Below are positions 24,216 through 36,290 of a DNA stretch of 64,000 nucleotides, piece after piece (within the stretch, counting starts at the first letter, position 1; each line of letters opens with the position of its first letter). The position numbers were made by a program, and so were the translations under genes. Location: positions 107,431,988 to 107,495,987 of the forward strand of contig NC_080423.1 in assembly GCF_029873635.1 (NCBI RefSeq), given 5' to 3'. Under the pieces are notes generated by a model. The model was not told where the DNA came from. It saw only the letters and a list, made by a program, of their open reading frames with translations, and ran no database searches. This stretch comes from Malania oleifera (Eukaryota > Streptophyta > Magnoliopsida > Santalales > Ximeniaceae).

Positions 24216-24221
24216 CACGTG
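24216..24221. promoter_or_regulatory. G-box / ABRE-like site, distal
   Basis: CACGTG within GCCACGTGTC, the core bound by plant bZIP and bHLH factors and typical of ABA-responsive promoters. It lies about 500 bases upstream of the KING1 start codon. A second copy of CCACGTGTC occurs at 24,481. The function is inferred from the motif only. Confidence 0.4.
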
Positions 24222-24481
24222 TCCCTCTTGACCCCATCAGCCTAGCCTACAGGCGTCAAGCGAAGGGTACGCAAAAGACGCCACGGCGCACAGTAGACTT
24301 CCACCCTGGTGGCTTTCATTAAAAATCGGATTACTGTTGTCTCTCTCATCGTCTCTCTCTCTCTCTCCTGCAAAAGAAAAAAACAAAAAGGATAAGAACC
24401 GCGCGAGTACTACTTAGAGACTTCCCTACTTTGACCGCACGCGCACATCACCGCTGATGCACCTCCCCAACTCTCGCCGTC

Positions 24482-24487
24482 CACGTG
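24482..24487. promoter_or_regulatory. G-box / ABRE-like site, proximal
   Basis: Second CACGTGTC about 230 bases upstream of the KING1 start codon, in GC-rich sequence. Pairs of such sites are common in ABA- and stress-regulated plant promoters, which would suit a subunit linked to the energy-stress kinase SnRK1. Motif evidence only; depending on where transcription starts it may lie in the 5' UTR. Confidence 0.4.
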
Positions 24488-24686
24488 TCGAAATGGAACC
24501 GATCAACGGAGGAGCACAAACCGGTACCAAACAAGACGCCAATAATTTAAATATGAACGGGCGAATGTAAGACAAAGTTCGAAGGCAGGTTGCACCGGAT
24601 AACTCTCCTGCCATTGCATTATTTATGTCACTGTTGCTCGAATCAACAGACCTTTCTTCTTCGTCAGCTGAGAGAGAGAGAGGGAC

Positions 24687-24712
<26 letters not shown>

Positions 24713-24717
<5 letters not shown>

Positions 24718-27700
24718 GCAGGTGGCGAGAGAGAGTGAGAGGGTGGAGGCGGGGGGGAGGAGAGAGAGGGAGATGGGGATGGTGGAGGTGGTGGGGCGGG
24801 CGGTGGTGGAGGGACAGTCGACGACGGAGAGTCCGAGGAGTCCGGAGGCGAAATTGGGGATGAAGGTGGAGGATCTGTGGGACGTGCAGGAACCTCAGCT
24901 CACTCCCACCGAGAAGCTCAACGCCTGCTTCGAGAGCATCCCCGTCTCTTCCTTCCCCCTTGCTCCTTCTTCCCAAGGTTTAATTTTCATTTCCTCTCAA
25001 TTTCTAATCAATCTCTCTCTTTCTGTGGATCTTTTTGTGTGTTTTTTTGGTTCAATGAATCGTGTTATGTGTATTCTTGAGTCTCTATTTCTGTTTTCGT
25101 TCTTTTATTTTTTATGCTGTAGGGCAAGGCTGATTTTTTTAATTTGTACATCTGAATCGTGTCTTGTGTTTGGAATGAATTTTAGGAATGGTTGAAAGCT
25201 CAATTTCAATCGGTAAATCTTTCAGGGCATATCTCTGTACCCACCGTGCAGTTCTTCCTGCTGTCAAATTAAAATTTCATTGCCATACTTGCTTGTAGTA
25301 AATGTAGTTGTTTCTAATATTTTAACTATTTAGTACTTAAGCGAAAAACACTGACCCCGTTTTGAGTTTGGCAAATACACACGAACCTCCTTTATATTTG
25401 ATTTCTAAAACACTTTATGCCTCTTTTGTCAATTTGCCATCAAGTAGCTTTAAAAAATTGATTATTATTATTATTATTATTCCTTTTTTTGGCATGCATG
25501 AATTAATTAATTAAAATAAATATTGTTCAAAAAAAGGTTCAGACTTTTTTTTAGTGTCATTGATATGCTATTTCATAAATATGGACGGTAAAAAAGGGAA
25601 AGTAGTCGATCTCTTTTTTAGTGTCATTGATATGCTATTTCATAAATATTAAAATATAGATGGCAGAAAGGGAAAGTAGTCAATCTCTTGAAGCCACTTG
25701 TCAAGTGTCTTTTTATCTATTACTTATATCTTGGAATTGATCAATATTTATTGGGCAATGAGAGTCTTATTTCTGTTTTGTTCTTATATATTTATTCTAC
25801 GCTGTAAGATTTGCTGTCTCTGTTTGAATAATTTATTCTGTTTGGAATGAACTTTAGGAATCATTGATATTATCTTTTTGGCTGATCAACAAGTTTTCAC
25901 TGTTAAAGCTTATGATCATGAAATTTGGGTATCACCCTCAGGTCAAGTGATTTTTCTATAATTGGAGGTGTTCATTTTTTTCGATATGGAGTGATGGAGT
26001 TATCCACCAGTTACTGTATATTGGCATGATCAGCATAGTTTGGCTCCCGAGAAAAGAAAAATGAAGCCAAATGGTCTTATTTGGCTCAGCTAAACGAAAA
26101 GTTTGGCACAGAAAATGTTGAATCCGTATATTGGAAGTACTTATTACTCCTCTGTTCAGGTCCCAAAAGGGTATTTTTTAGGACTATTTTCATTTTCAAA
26201 AAAAAAAAAAAAAAGAACACCTGAAACACTTCCATTGTGTTAGGCTATTTTTGTCCAATCAAGTGGTAAACTCAAGGCTTTCCTTGTTAAATGACTAAGG
26301 TTCGAGTCTTGGGGGTTATGGTTTTCCATTTGAGATGATAATTTGGTATTTAAGTGGAGAAGGGTAGAGGGATGGATCCATTATCCAGGTGGATTAGTTG
26401 AGTATCCAAAGGGCCTCCGACACCATCATTTCAAAACAAAAAAAAAAAAACCTAAAGGCTTGACTTTTTTATTTTTGGAGAAGGCCTTTCTTAAGTTTTT
26501 TGTTTTCTTAAAGATTAAGAGTTTCTTGAAAGATTTTTGTTAAGTGTATCTTAAAAAGGAAGAGGAATACCTGCCTTTGAAAGTGGTGTATGCGGAGTGA
26601 TGAAGTCATCCACCCATAACTGTAAATTTGTAGAATCAATGGTGTTTGGTTTCCAAGAAAAGAAAAGTGAAGCCAAATGGTCCTATTTGGCTCAGTCAAA
26701 TGATAAGTATTGCATTCTCAGCTCCCAAATTGGCAAATATTGAATCTGTAAATTGAAAATACTTGCTACTACTCTTTTTAGGTCCTAAAATGGTTTTTTT
26801 TTTTTTTAGGATCGTTTTATTTCAAAAAAAAAAAAAAAAAAAAACGTAAAACACTAATGTTGTATTGGACTATTTTTAGCCGATAAAGGGTTGCATTTTT
26901 TTAAAGGCATAAAAGGCTTGACATTTTTTTTGAAAAGGCCCTTCTCAACATTTTTGTTTTTTAAAAATTAAGAGTTTCTTGAATCTATGAAGTGTATCTT
27001 AAAAGGGAATGAGGCATACCTGCCTTTGAAAGTAGTATATAATGGGATCTCTTTGGTCTTGAAAAGGACAGATAAGTTGATGGCATGTATATTTCTAGGT
27101 TCTTGTATTTTCTTTTTTATTGTTTTTGGCTTGCGTACTGTTGCTCTATTATAAATAGGGGATATATTTCATTCATATGGGAGCAGGAGAGATGATTTTT
27201 TCCCAGCTATTGTATGCTATCCCCAGGAATCTTTCTTAGGCATATTTATATCCATCAATGCATGCTTTTTTCCTTATTTGTCATGTGATCATTTAGATTT
27301 ACTAGTTTTGCCACGCGATACTGGTGATTTAAAATATTCTATTGTCCATGTTTCAAATATTTGTTGTGTGGTTTTGCAAATCTTATATCCAGTAATCGAG
27401 ATAAGCTCGGATGCCAGTCTGGCAGAAGCTGTTCAGATATTGTCCCAACACAAAATTCTTAGTGCACCTGTTGTGGATGTTTCTGCACCTGCTGATGCCA
27501 CTTGGATGGACAGATACCTTGGCATTGTGGAGTTCGCAGGCATTGTCGTATGGATTCTGCATCAGGTTAGTGTGCCATCCTTTTAAATAAACAAAATATA
27601 TACCTTTCAGGTTGCCACTACAAAAGGATGAATCAAGGCATGCTTTTACTAGTTTTTGGGCTTGTTTTTTGCATAGGTTAAAATATTTTTTTAGTGGGAT

Positions 27701-30223
27701 TCCATTCCTTAATGAGTGGCCAAGGTTAGGGAAGACTTGTGAAATAATTCAGCTGGGTTTTTTGGGGCGGAAAGTTTATTTTTCTCCTTACATCCAGTGT
27801 TAGTGGGTTCAAGGGTGGAGAGAAGTTTTTTATCTCTGGTTGGGTCTTATGGGACCATTTTTCAGTAGTTTTGGACATAAGAGTTCCAGAACATCAGAAT
27901 GTTGAATCTTCTGCAGAATTAATTATTCAATATTGTAGAACAAAATGTATGGCAAAACTCTGCTATTTTAAACATACGAGTGTTGTTTGATGTAGGAATG
28001 TGATTGGTTGCCTGAAGCGAGAATATTGGTTTGGAATTCACCATGGTGAATCCTTTGTGCTGTTATGAACACAAAGCTAGATGAATGCATGCACATATTA
28101 TAATTTTAAACCGGGGAAATTCTTCGGCCAAGTCTTTTGAGTTTGCTTTACTCCCAAAATCCCAATGGAGAAATTGAAAACAATATATATTCATGTTCTG
28201 TGCAGTCTGAAGGTGCATCACCCAGGAAGAATGGTGAATCAACTGGCCGAGAATTGTTTACAGGTGGATCAACGACAATTGCTGGAACTGCTGTTGCTGC
28301 AGCAGCTAACGGTGTGACTTCTGCGAATGGACTTGGGAATTTAGGCCCCGAGTCTGCTGCAACAACTTCTGGAAACTTTTTTGAGGCTCTGACAACTTCT
28401 GAATTTTACAAGAGTACTAAGGTTGTACATTTGACTTGAAGCTTTCAATTTAGAAAAAAGTGACTGTTCACATTCCATCCGAACTATCCCAGTTTTTCTT
28501 GTGTGGAATAATTCTTTTTCCACAATTTGGCTTCTGAGAATACAGGTTCGAGATATATCAGGGTCATTTCGCTGGGCTCCGTTTCTGGCTTTACAGACAT
28601 CCAACTCCTTTCTGACAATGCTCTTGCTGCTTTCAAAGTACAAAATGAAGAGTGTTCCTGTGGTTGATCTTGGTGAAGGGAAGATTGATAACATCATCAC
28701 ACAGGCTGCTGTTATACACATGCTAGCAGAATGCGCTGGGCTTCACTGGTTTGAAAGCTGGGGCACCAAGAAGCTCTCTGAACTCCGTCTTCCTTCAATG
28801 AAGAGTAGTCAAATGATACAGGTGCGGCTATGTGAGTCCTTCTGATGGAAATTTCCTTTATGCGAATGCAAGATTTTGAACTCTTAGTCATCTATGGTGC
28901 TTCATTCAATGTGGTGATTGTGCAAAAAGAAATCAAAGTGAAGTAGTAAGTGTGTTAGTGTATGGTTGGATACTGAAAAAAACAGAAATAGAATACTTCC
29001 TTCATGTTTCTGTAATGTGTTTTATAGTTTTATGATTAGTTTTTGGTTCTTCTTGATTTTCCTCCTCTGGCAGATAGGGCATTTTTTTGGGGGGAGGGGG
29101 GGGTGTTGCGGGGAATGGTTTGGGGATTTTAGAGGATTCATGTCTGACCCATATTGTATTCATTTAATGTAACATCCTAAGGGATGTCTTTGTTGTTGTT
29201 TGTTAAGCACTCTTATTCCTTGCAGGAGTGCTCTTATCTTCTTCTAACAATCTTTTCTAGATTTGATTTTTCTTAGTTTTGTAGAGCAACTGTCAGTTCT
29301 TCCTGCTTGCCAACCTTGTTGCATTAGCCGACCATCATTGGGAACTGCCCATCTAGCATGTAGCATTCGATAAGCGTTTTCCTCCACGTTCTTTAATTAT
29401 GTAGCCTGATGTTGTGCTTTGGTTACTCAAATTTTCCACACAATTACTCCGGTGGTTGCCACTATTAATGCATATGGTGCTTCTTAGCCTTTTCCTTCCT
29501 CTTGCCACAATATTTGTAAAAATGTCCTGTTTCAATAATGACTTTAAAATGAACAGCTTTGCTTGTAATTTTGGCAGTTTGTCCTAAATGCCTTCTGTTG
29601 CAGGTGTATGAGGATGAACCTGTCCTGCAGGCATTTAAACTGATGAGGAAAAAGAGGGTTGGAGGGATTCCTGTGATTCAAAGTGGTGGGAGAAAGGCAG
29701 TGGGTAATATTAGCATCAGAGACGTTCATTTCCTCCTGACTGCGCCAGAGATATACAAAGATTTTAGGTGTGTGGCTATGCTATTTTCCAGATTATAGGA
29801 TCTTAGTTTCGCATCAAGACTGAATTTTTCTAGGTTGCCATTCAACTGCATAAAATGAATGCATAGACATTATTATACAGTTAAAAATTTCATCCAGGGG
29901 CACTCATTTGGCATATTATTTACAGATCCATCACGGCAAAAAACTTCCTGACAGCAGTTAGAAGCTACTTGGAGCAGCACCAAGAGGCATCTCCGATGTT
30001 GAGTGGCATGATCACATGCACCCGAGATCACACAATGAAAGAACTGATTTTAAAGCTTGACTCGGTGAAGATCCATAGAGTATATGTCGTGGATGGTGAC
30101 GGGAATCTGGAAGGGGTGATCACGCTTAGAGACATAATTTCGAAGCTAGTTCATGAGCCCCCAGGCTACTTTGGGGACTTCTTCGATGGTGTTTTGCCTC
30201 TGCCTCAGAACAGCAGGGTGTAA
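24713..30223 (+). CDS. KING1: SnRK1-associated gamma-type subunit, four CBS domains (KING1)
   Basis: Related to the regulatory gamma subunit of SNF1/AMPK kinases. In plants KING1 associates with the SnRK1 energy-sensing complex, although the main plant subunit is the beta-gamma type. Six exons: 24,713-24,977; 27,393-27,565; 28,206-28,421; 28,546-28,821; 29,604-29,767; 29,926-30,223. All borders are GT..AG, phases agree, and together they give 463 codons plus stop. Residues 44-80 (EAKLGMKVEDLWD, then LNACFESIPVSSFPL) and the C-terminus GYFGDFFDGVLPLPQNSRV match the Arabidopsis protein closely. CBS units lie at about 89-150, 205-290, 311-375 and 395-450. The Glu/Arg-rich residues 6-30 are translated from a GA microsatellite and are unlike the family. 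MAQ was chosen as start; an in-frame ATG at 24,590 would add 41 low-complexity residues. Intact. Identification is very likely. Confidence 0.93.
25547..25690. repeat. Tandem duplication of about 70 bases in KING1 intron 1
   Basis: Two copies of a unit containing TTTTAGTGTCATTGATATGC, a TTTCATAAATAT phrase and GGGAAAGTAGTC. The second copy has an extra AT-rich insert of about ten bases. Confidence 0.8.
25986..27041. repeat. Tandem duplication of about 430-600 bases in KING1 intron 1
   Basis: Copy 1 is about 25,986-26,591 and copy 2 about 26,592-27,041. Shared phrases in the same order are GGAGTGATG-AGT-ATCCACC, GAAGCCAAATGGTC-TATTTGG, AGGTCC-AAAA-GG, AAAGGCTTGAC, ATTAAGAGTTTCTTGAA and ATACCTGCCTTTGAAAGT. 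The size difference is largely explained by the SINE-like insert in copy 1. Divergence is substantial, so the duplication is not recent. Confidence 0.75.
26258..26450 (+). mobile_element. SINE-like insertion in copy 1 of the intronic duplication
   Basis: About 190 bases present in copy 1 and absent from copy 2. It starts ATCAAGTGGTAAACTC, which resembles an RNA polymerase III A box. It contains GGTTCGAGTCTTG at 26,299-26,311, a good B box about 35 bases on, and it ends in CAAAACAAAAAAAAAAAAA. Internal promoter boxes, small size and an A-rich 3' end fit a tRNA-derived plant SINE. A target duplication was not clear. Confidence 0.5.
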
Positions 30224-31099
30224 GAGGAAAAGAAGTCTTGTCTGCTCTGGTTGGATAGGGTGATTGTAACATGGGCAAGTTTCTTGTAAGTAGTTTGAGT
30301 TTGACGAGGTTTAATAATCTGTATATTTGGTTCTTACCCCTGAACTGAGTTTTTCTATTTTTTGCCCCAAAGCTTGTGCTTTGGAACTAACAGTTGGGAT
30401 CAATTCCTCGTCCTTAACATGAATGTGAGTTTGCTGTAAGAAAGGTGGATGTCTACATTTGAAGTTGCACTTCCTATTTCTACTATGTTTTTTTGAGTTC
30501 TTTTTGTTTGGGGTTTTATAAATGAGCGTCTCAACAGCAACAACAATAGTAATGCTTGGTGTGCTAGGAATTTTTTTTTCTTCAAAATAATGGCTTTCGA
30601 GATTCTTTTGATACTCAACTAATCTATTCAAATAATGGGATCATTAGTCTACTTTTTTTTTTTTTACTTAAATATCAAAGTATTATCTCAAATGGGAAGT
30701 CGTAACTCTTAAGATTTAAACACTAGGTGTTTATTTGGATAGAGATTTTTTTTAAAATAGGAATTTTAATTAGTGTTTCTTTGACATTTTGTAACAATTT
30801 TTTTTTTAAAATTTTTTATTCATTGATCTAAAAATCAAATATCAATCCAACAAAGTCGCCGAAGTTGGTCAAATCAGTGAGTCAACTTTATATCAAGTGT
30901 GTGTGTGTGTGTGCAAGTTATAAAAATATTTTTTATAAATTATAATTGTCAAAATAAAAAAATAATTATCAGCACAAAAAAACTTGTACTGTTTTTTTTC
31001 TATTAGTTGGTGATAATAATAATAATAATAATAATAATTTACAATTTCTATTATTAAAATATTTGTGAAATTTATTATCAAAATAATAATTGTATTTGG

Positions 31100-31134
<35 letters not shown>

Positions 31135-31990
31135 TTTATTCAATTTAAAATTATATACATGTGTTTGTATGTACACAAATTATTTCTTGTGCTACAACTA
31201 TAATTGGGTTCTTTGTAAGATAAGATCATAATGTTAAACTTGCAAGTAAGAAATTCGGATCTTAAATTTGTATTTAGGTAGATTTGAAAATAATTTAATA
31301 TAATTTTATATTATATCTTATCTAAGTTTAATATAACTATAAATTCAAAGACTATCCAAACATCAGATAAGGTTTGAAGTTTTTAAGAAGATGAGTCAAT
31401 ATAAAGAATATAAAAGGAATATTTATTATTTTTATTTCTAAAGTTATTGTTATATTCCATCTTATTCTAAAAAATAAATATTCTGTCAATTAACATAACC
31501 TTTGTAAACAAATCAGAGCAATCCAACAACTACTTATTTCTTTCTTATGCCTAATTTATTATTCTTCTTTTTTGAAAATTGAAATTCACACAAAAAGTAT
31601 AAATTAAAATTACTATTATTTTGTATGCAAAAGAATAAATAAATTAATATATTTAGGCGTTCCTTTCTTAAAAAGAACATATGCAATTGTGTAAGGAGAC
31701 AATACTCTATTACTTTTCACATATGTACAAAGTGTCGTTTTCTAAATTATTTATTTTATACTCATAAAAATATAGTGTTATGAAATTGTTAATTTACTTT
31801 CTACCAACGATAACTCTAATGGATAGTTTTGCTATAGTAGATAATAATGAAATCACTGTTTTAGTAAATAATCTCATACAATAATATAGACAAAATAACC
31901 AATTGACGATTACAACCAATTCAATTCTAACAACTTTTTGACACAAAATAATTTTCTTTAGCAAAAATAATAATTTAATTACATGATTAT
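30224..31990. other. KING1 3' flank and AT-rich intergenic DNA with microsatellites
   Basis: The KING1 3' UTR probably ends within the first 100-250 bases; AATAA-type signals occur near 30,312. Beyond it are (GT)n at 30,898-30,913 and (AAT)n or (ATA)n at 31,013-31,038 and 31,104-31,131. No gene seen. Confidence 0.5.
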
Positions 31991-33998
31991 TGTTGACTTT
32001 TTAAGTCTGATATCTGTTTTGATGCTGATAAAGTACCAGTATCTTATGTGTGTTTAAGTATGTGAACATGTCTAAATTTCAGCACACATAAGATCAAGGG
32101 GCTTGGAAGTCAGAAGAAACTCTAAGATCATATGTATTTGGCGCATTCCATGAAGACACACAAGTAAGAAGATTTAAGATATTTGTTCTTATTGTAAAAT
32201 GCATTTTGTTTTATATTTTGGGTCTGTACTATTTGCATATCATGCATGATAAGAATTAAATGCTTAAGACCATAGTTTGACCTTAGGGATCACCGGTCGA
32301 CCGACGTTGGATTTTTGGGGTTAACTCTCAAAAGGCCTTAGAATAACCATAGGAATCATCACCCATATAGCTTGAAATGCCTTATGCATAAGTACTTTGA
32401 GTTGATGAATCATTGAGACCAAAACAGGGCTTAAATTCACATCTTAAGTGGTCTCAGTCGACCGAACCTAAAGCAATACAGAAGCTTCGATCGATCGACC
32501 TGAAGTCAACATTTTGACTTTGGTTGGTCGACTATTTTCAAATGAACTGGGCACATATAGTCGACCGAATTGACACGTGGGGAATTCCCAACGCCCTGGT
32601 CAACTGAAATCTTAATTCAAATTTGACCTGGTCGATCGAACCTCAGAATTTGGTCAACCGAACCTGCTTTGGTCGATCGAACTTCGAAGGGTTCGAAATC
32701 GCCTTGATACGATCGACCAAATCTCCAATTCAAAATGGTCATGGTCGATTGAACTCAATAAAATGGTCGACCAAAACCTCTTGGGTTGACAAATTTTTAT
32801 CGCAGTAAATCAGGGTTAATTTTCATTAAACTCAATTAAACAATTTTCAAAATACCCTTGATGTCCCCAACGGTTATATTTTCGTCCAACTCTATATATA
32901 CCCCTTCATTTGTTATAATTAGCAAGTGATTAGCCAAAAATCCTTGAAAATTTTATTGTGCTAAAATCTTTTTTACTCCCACATTTTCATAAGCTCATTG
33001 TTAAAACTCTCTCTCATACTTTATTGATTACATATTTTAGAAAGAGTGTATTGTGTTCTTCATTTCATTTGCAAAGTTATTGCAACTTGAGGATTGAGTG
33101 AACACTCATATCTTGTGGGCATTTATACATTATGATTAAGCTAACTACTCTCACATACTTGTATTGTTTGATCTTGATTTTTGATAGTAAACTAAAGTTT
33201 TTCCCATTATATTATATTGATAAATATTATTCGGGAAGAACTTCTCTTTGCTTGTAAATCTTGGCATCCTTATTATAAGGTTCAAAAGCTTGTTTTGTGT
33301 TTTTGATAAAAATATTTTTGCAAGTTTAAACCCTAATATCTATTGTTTTTTGGATATTTGATAAAATATTTTGAAACATTTGTTTAGGGTTTTATAAAGC
33401 ACCTTTGATTATATACACACACACACACATTCTTGAGAGTTGTCATATAACTTCACATTAACATCTCTCACATTATCATATAATTTATTTGATTGAGAGA
33501 TATACTTGATATACTTACTTGAGCATTAATTCCTTATCATCTATGAGTGCATTAGCAGTATTGTGCATAGTGATACATATCTGCTTGTGTAGAAGCATTT
33601 GAATTGTATGCAAAAATTGTTATCATCTGTTGTATTTTAAGCATAGCCTGAGGGGTGTTGATCTAACTCGTAAGGATCGATAAGGTCTTCTCCGTCCCGT
33701 AAGGAGAGTGTGTAAAAGTTGATGTCAACCTTAGTAATTTGACCTGATGTATTCTACTTTGTGCTTGGTTTAATTTCCTTACTGAATATATTACATATCA
33801 AATTGACAAGCTATTGTTTTTGATCGAGAGATACTAGAATTGCCTTGCATGTGCTGAAAATTAATAAGTATATCATCTCTGTAATTTCATACATATTTAG
33901 ACTGCCCCTAGATTATGTAATACTGTTGTTGTATTAGTTGAACCTAAGAAAAATTTTTAAATCTCCAATTCACCCTTGGGATTGCACCAAAGTTAACA
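31991..33998 (+). mobile_element. Solo LTR, family A, copy 2
   Basis: Fossil. A 2,008-base LTR from TGTTGACTTTTTAAGTC to GTTAACA, flanked by a perfect five-base target duplication ATTAT (31,986-31,990 and 33,999-34,003). No internal region. It is homologous to the LTR at 10,787-12,961 over its opening, the motif array, the CTATATATACCCCTTCATT TATA region (near 32,890) and the CTCGTAAGGATCG/CCCGTAAGGAG tail block (33,668-33,715). About twelve copies of a GGTCGACCGAAC-like motif lie at 32,290-32,780. The intact duplication suggests it is younger than copy 1. Confidence 0.85.
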
Positions 33999-34003
33999 AT
34001 TAT

Positions 34004-35194
34004 TTATAAGAGGGTAAAATTATAATTAAACCATTAAAATTCTATTTTGGGTCAAGACTTTCGCCAGAAGAAAGGAAAGAAAATGAAAATGAGAAAAAAA
34101 TACATTTTTTTATATCATATTTTGTTTCAATAATAAATATTATTAAACATAAAGTTTTATTCTGTCAAGATTAAATATTAAAAAAAGTCAAATACTAATG
34201 ATGTGTAAAATTAAATTTTTATTAAATAATTTATTATATATTTTATTGTATTTCTCTCTTTTTCCATGATAATCAAACATAGAAAATTGATTCTTTCAAA
34301 ATTTACTTTTCTTTTGCTAATATTTTTCAAGTTCCAAATGGAACATAAACGTTCGAAATTAGAATATATTTACACACACACAAAACAAACTACTCATTGT
34401 CCTCATTGAGACCATGTATTGAAAACATTAACCAACCCGAATTCAATTAGTTCCATTGGTTAATTTAATTTTTATAAAATAGTTCTCAGCCTTAGAAGTA
34501 TTGGTATATATGTATTTAAATATTAAGAATCATCATCGACATCCATATTCGGAGAGGTTAAAGATTGAGAGGAAAAAAAGAGAATAAAATGGGAAATAAA
34601 TAACATCAAGCTAGTCATTCTTCTCACCATAAAACCCTAAACAACATATTTTTCATATGTTCCAATCTTGAAGATTTAGAACCACATATGGTAAAGATAT
34701 TTGACTCTGCTTTTGTAAATATAAATTTTCGAGTTTTGAATTTGCACTTATATAAATTTGAACAAAATATAATATGAAATTGTATTAAATTTTCTCCAAA
34801 TCCATATAAATTCAAATTCAAAGCTCGAAAGACATGCTTCCAAACACAACAGAGAGAATTTAAGAATGCATTTTTGTTTATTGATTAAAAATGATAGAAA
34901 CCTAAATGGAGAGATTAAGAACCATAGATTTGCAATGCTGAATTTTAGCAGCCAAAAAATCAACACTTTTGATTTTGACTTTTTGACAACTTTTTTTAAA
35001 TAAAAAAAAAAAAAATGTTAGATTGGATCCTAAAGGAAAGGTGTTAACCTAAACCTAACGCTATTTCTATTCCGAAAAGGAAAGAAAGAGAAAAGAAAAA
35101 AAAAAGGAAGCAGGAAAACGAAAAATTATTTCCATTCCGCAGTAGTAGAGGCATCCTAAATGAAGGGAGCTAACAATGCAAAATCCATTAACAC
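34004..35194. other. Intergenic AT-rich sequence
   Basis: No gene, RNA or transposon ends recognised. Only short spurious frames are present. Confidence 0.5.
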
Positions 35195-36290
35195 CCCTTG
35201 AGACTGCCAGCATGTAAACTGTTCATTCTGTTTGGTGAGAAGGGAAAAAGGGGAAGAACAAATAGGGGAAAATGGGAAGTGAGTGAAAAACGTCTCTTTC
35301 CGTTTTCATTTCCCTCGCTTACCATCCTAGCAAACACACCTTGGACCAACTGCCGTACAATCTACTCGCTGTGGAAGGAGGAGCGAGGAAACAAACAATG
35401 GGGGAGAAAGGAAAAAGGAGTAGACACCTAATAGGACTGTCTGCCATATAATCTGCCCAGTTTGGTAAGAAGGAAAGGGGGAGAGAAACAAATAGGGAGA
35501 AAGGGAAAGCGAGTGGGAAGCCTATTTCTGTTTCCCCCTTTCCCTCACTTTAGTGTCCTACCAAAAACAACCTTGGACCAACTGCCATACAATCTACTCA
35601 CTCTGTTAGTAGCAAGGAATGAGGAAACAATGGGAGAGGGAGGAAATAAGAGCAGACAGGTAGGACTGCCTACAATATAATTTGGCTCAGATTATTTGGT
35701 AAGAAGGAAAGGGGGAAGAAACAAATCGAGAGAGGGAAAGTGAGCGAGAAGTCTATTTCAGTTTTTCTCCTTTCCCTCGCACACAACCTTGGGCCAACTA
35801 CCGTACAATCTATCCAATATGTTAGTGAGAAGGAATGAAGAAACGAACAAAAGGGGAGAAAGGAAAAACCAGTAGATTCTCTTTTTCACTTTTCCTTACT
35901 CTTGGTTTCCATCCTACCAAACACATCTTAATGTTAAGGGTGTTTACCAAACACAAAACCCATATCACACACAGGGCGGACAGCTATAATATGCTCGGTG
36001 TTTTCTAGGAAGGGGAAAGAAGCAAAGAGGTAGAAAGGAAAGTGGAATATCTCCTTTCATTAATCCTTTCCCTTCACTTTTCCATCTTACTACATACCTT
36101 GGACCAGGACCAACTGCTGTATAATCTACTCAGCTGTGTTTTGTACAAGGAAAACAATGGGGGAGTCTCTTCATTCTTTTTTTTTTTTTTTATTCTTTTC
36201 CCTTGGCTTTCCATCCTACCAAACACAGCAAACGTTAAGGGTGTAAAACAAATGCGAAACCAAGATCATAGGTAGAACTGATAGTGATAT
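35195..36290. repeat. Tandem array with a period of about 230 bases
   Basis: A unit starting near TTTGGTAAGAAGGAAAGGGG recurs at 35,231, 35,461 and 35,695, with more decayed copies near 35,830 and 36,005. Each unit contains a purine block, a CCTTTCCCTC pyrimidine block, CCTACCAAACACA, and TTGGACCAACTGCCGTACAATCT-like sequence (shortened here). Each unit is itself two related half-units of about 115 bases. This is a small decayed satellite or minisatellite. The ORFs inside it are low-complexity by-products. Confidence 0.8.

Noticed and set aside
24590-24712. Upstream in-frame ATG as the KING1 start
   Set aside because: It adds 41 residues mostly from UTR and microsatellite that the family lacks; MAQ at 24,713 fits better, though this is not proven.
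26299-26311. B-box-like GGTTCGAGTCTTG as a tRNA gene
   Set aside because: No cloverleaf or acceptor stem could be built; it fits a tRNA-derived SINE better.
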